Positions 62,932 to 64,000 of a stretch of 64,000 nucleotides of DNA are shown here, piece by piece. This DNA is from Prevotella sp. UBA2739. GTDB lineage: Bacteria; Bacteroidota; Bacteroidia; Bacteroidales; Bacteroidaceae. The notes under the pieces are model-generated. The model was not told the DNA's origin, did no database searches, and saw only the letters and a list, made by a program, of their open reading frames with translations. The stretch's first letter is position 1; the number at the start of each line of letters is the position of its first letter. The translations under genes and the position numbers were made by a program. Location: the NCBI GenBank assembly GCA_002353525.1, contig DEJV01000045.1, positions 1,868-65,867 of the forward strand. The letters run 5' to 3'.

Positions 62932-63604
62932 GGAAGAAGACAACAAACACGAACTGAGAGTTGAGAACTGAGAATGGAGAGGTTTGATCGCCTTTCAAAC
63001 CAGAGTCATTGCCCTGTGAGTGATCATACCTCTCAGCGCTCAACTCATAATTAGTAATTAGTTTCATGTAAAGTCGGGCCATGAGCGTCCCAATGATAGC
63101 ACCGATAGCCATCCCCACGAGAATGTCGCCTAGGAAATGAACTCCCAGATACATGCGTGAGTAGCAAACCAATACCATCCAGCCTACCATCAGCCACACT
63201 ATTGCGCGCCTGCGGAACAACTGAATGATAAAAAACAGCAAGCCTGCCGTATTGGCAGCATGACTCGACGGAAATCCATAAGAGCCTCCACGATAACCCT
63301 CTACGACATGCACCATAGCCGACAACGGGTTGTCAAGATTAGAAGGACGCAAACGGCACACCAGCGGACGAATGAATGATGCCGTGATTTGGTCTGTCAG
63401 CAGAACGGTCAAAGCAATAAACAATAGCGCCAGCAATGCCTTCTTTTTGCCAAAGGTGCGGATCAGCAGCAGAAATAACGCCAGATAGAAAGGAATCCAC
63501 ACATACTTGTCACTGCACGCTTCCATAAAATAGTCGAAAAACGTACAGTGCAGACTGTTGACAAACAACAGTATGTTATGATCCAACTGGATAATCTCTG
63601 TCAT
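62888..63604 (-). CDS. PAP2-type membrane phosphatase (undecaprenyl-diphosphatase-like)
   Basis: 238 residues with about five transmembrane segments. Phosphatase motifs: RPLVCRLRP, GFPSSHAANT, and SRMYLGVHFLGDI (S-R-x5-H-x3-D). It probably removes a phosphate from an isoprenoid or other lipid diphosphate on the outer face of the inner membrane. The enzyme core ends near residue 185 (MKLITNYEL). The rest is the translated 108-bp element (ERYDHSQGNDSGLKGDQTS) and then an extra hydrophobic segment (VVFFLTILALLIYAWACL) read from the antisense of the RluA-like gene's end. So insertion seems to have extended the protein. The sulfatase-like gene upstream ends 30 bp away. Confidence 0.9.
   Translation of the reverse strand: MTEIIQLDHNILLFVNSLHCTFFDYFMEACSDKYVWIPFYLALFLLLIRTFGKKKALLALLFIALTVLLTDQITASFIRPLVCRLRPSNLDNPLSAMVHVVEGYRGGSYGFPSSHAANTAGLLFFIIQLFRRRAIVWLMVGWMVLVCYSRMYLGVHFLGDILVGMAIGAIIGTLMARLYMKLITNYELSAERYDHSQGNDSGLKGDQTSPFSVLNSQFVFVVFFLTILALLIYAWACL
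62952..63059 (-). repeat. 108-bp composite element, in frame at the C-terminus of the PAP2 gene
   Basis: Four heptamers (AACTGAG/AGTTGAG, 62952-62979), a 52-bp core (62980-63031) and four heptamers (CTCAACT type, degrading to CATAATT, 63032-63059). On the minus strand the core begins AGGTATGATCAC, complementary to its own end at 10 of 12 positions. Same length, parts and frame as the GH92 copy. Confidence 0.87.
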
Positions 63605-63634
63605 GTTGCTTTCTTTGTTCTTATTCTGACAGGA

Positions 63635-64000
63635 TTATCTTTTGTCGATATCGTCGTAAAGCTTCTGCAGATAGGCCTTGCCTGATGCCAGATTCTTGCC
63701 TTTTTTCTTTCCCTGGTCGAGCACCACTTTCTTGGTCTCGTTGTTGAAAATGACCTGATTGTCGCTATCCACCAGTCCGAAAGCATCGGGCACCGTAAAG
63801 AAGGCGAAGTGAGGCGACTGCGGGTTGAGCATGTCCTTACTGAAGGTGAACTCCTTGTGAGAGATACCCAGCTGTGCCAAAAGGGTAGCGGCAATATCGG
63901 TCTGAGAACCATAGATATCGATGTTGCCCGGTCCCTTCAGAGCCCCGCCAATCATGATAAGCGGAATCTGGTAGCGCTCCAGCGTCAGGTTGTCTATGTT
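63635..64000 (-). CDS. Sulfatase-fold (LTA synthase/phosphoglycerol transferase-like) protein, C-terminal end only
   Basis: About 121 residues of the C-terminus; the frame is open to the right edge of the window. Visible sequence TLERYQIPLIMIGGALKGPGNIDIYGSQTDIAATLLAQLGIS is the late alkaline-phosphatase-superfamily block (P-L-I-x-G ... Q-x-D-I-x-A-T-L) found in LtaS/MdoB-like enzymes. It is followed by a short tail with FFTVPDAFGLVD. The catalytic residues and the transmembrane part lie outside the window. Likely in one unit with the PAP2 gene 30 bp downstream; both act on lipid-linked or phosphorylated envelope substrates. Confidence 0.85.
   Translation of the reverse strand, partial: NIDNLTLERYQIPLIMIGGALKGPGNIDIYGSQTDIAATLLAQLGISHKEFTFSKDMLNPQSPHFAFFTVPDAFGLVDSDNQVIFNNETKKVVLDQGKKKGKNLASGKAYLQKLYDDIDKR

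Overview
The window comes from a Bacteroidota chromosome, most likely a Prevotella-like gut or rumen member. The evidence is two SusC-type TonB receptors, a SusD lipoprotein, a Sus-style starch system, many polysaccharide-degrading enzymes with signal peptides, an ECF sigma/FecR pair, TlpA-like thioredoxins, and promoter elements of the Bacteroidota type TAnnTTTG upstream of many genes. I see no rRNA, tRNA, CRISPR array, integrase or transposase. Species is not determinable by eye.

Layout. 1-14.1 kb is a starch/maltodextrin locus: the start of a SusC transporter (minus strand), a divergent LacI-type regulator, a small four-helix-bundle gene, a sugar MFS transporter, a PAP2 phosphatase, a DPE2-like 4-alpha-glucanotransferase, a GH97 alpha-glucosidase (SusB), a type I pullulanase and a SusA-like GH13 enzyme. 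One 14-bp palindrome lies between susC and lacI and recurs upstream of the glucanotransferase, which ties both units to the LacI protein. 14.2-20.1 kb (minus) is a tripartite efflux operon (ATPase, two permeases, HlyD, TolC). 20.3-23.1 kb (minus) is a YtrA-like GntR/ABC operon with its own operator. 23.5-31.8 kb (plus) holds a CE1 esterase, NAD kinase, an ABC exporter, a large secreted six-hairpin-glycosidase-like protein and a TlpA-like protein. 31.9-35.4 kb is a histidine-phosphatase/GH92 fusion. 36.2-47.7 kb is an ECF sigma gene divergent from a thioredoxin x2 - FecR - SusC (with STN domain) - SusD - thioredoxin operon. 47.9-53.6 kb has housekeeping genes (DJ-1, IspD, RecG, M23 peptidase, a YqiA-HAD fusion). 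53.7-61.4 kb has GH2, GH51 and PL10/pectinesterase-like enzymes for plant cell wall. 61.4-64 kb has an RluA-type synthase, a PAP2 membrane phosphatase and the end of a sulfatase-fold protein.

The least explained content is repetitive DNA. Many spacers are degenerate tandem arrays with strict periods: mostly 7 bp, also 8, 9, 15, 22 and 23 bp. The strongest case is a 108-bp composite element: four heptamers, a 52-bp core with complementary ends, then four heptamers in inverted orientation. Two copies lie inside coding sequence (the GH92 fusion and the C-terminus of PAP2), a degenerate copy lies inside the RluA-like gene, and one is intergenic (ispD-recG). The three coding copies are read on the same strand and in the same frame; the intergenic copy has a stop codon in that frame. 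This resembles in principle the Rickettsia palindromic elements that insert in frame into genes. A second composite element, two 22-bp arrays joined by a conserved linker, occurs twice, 31 kb apart.
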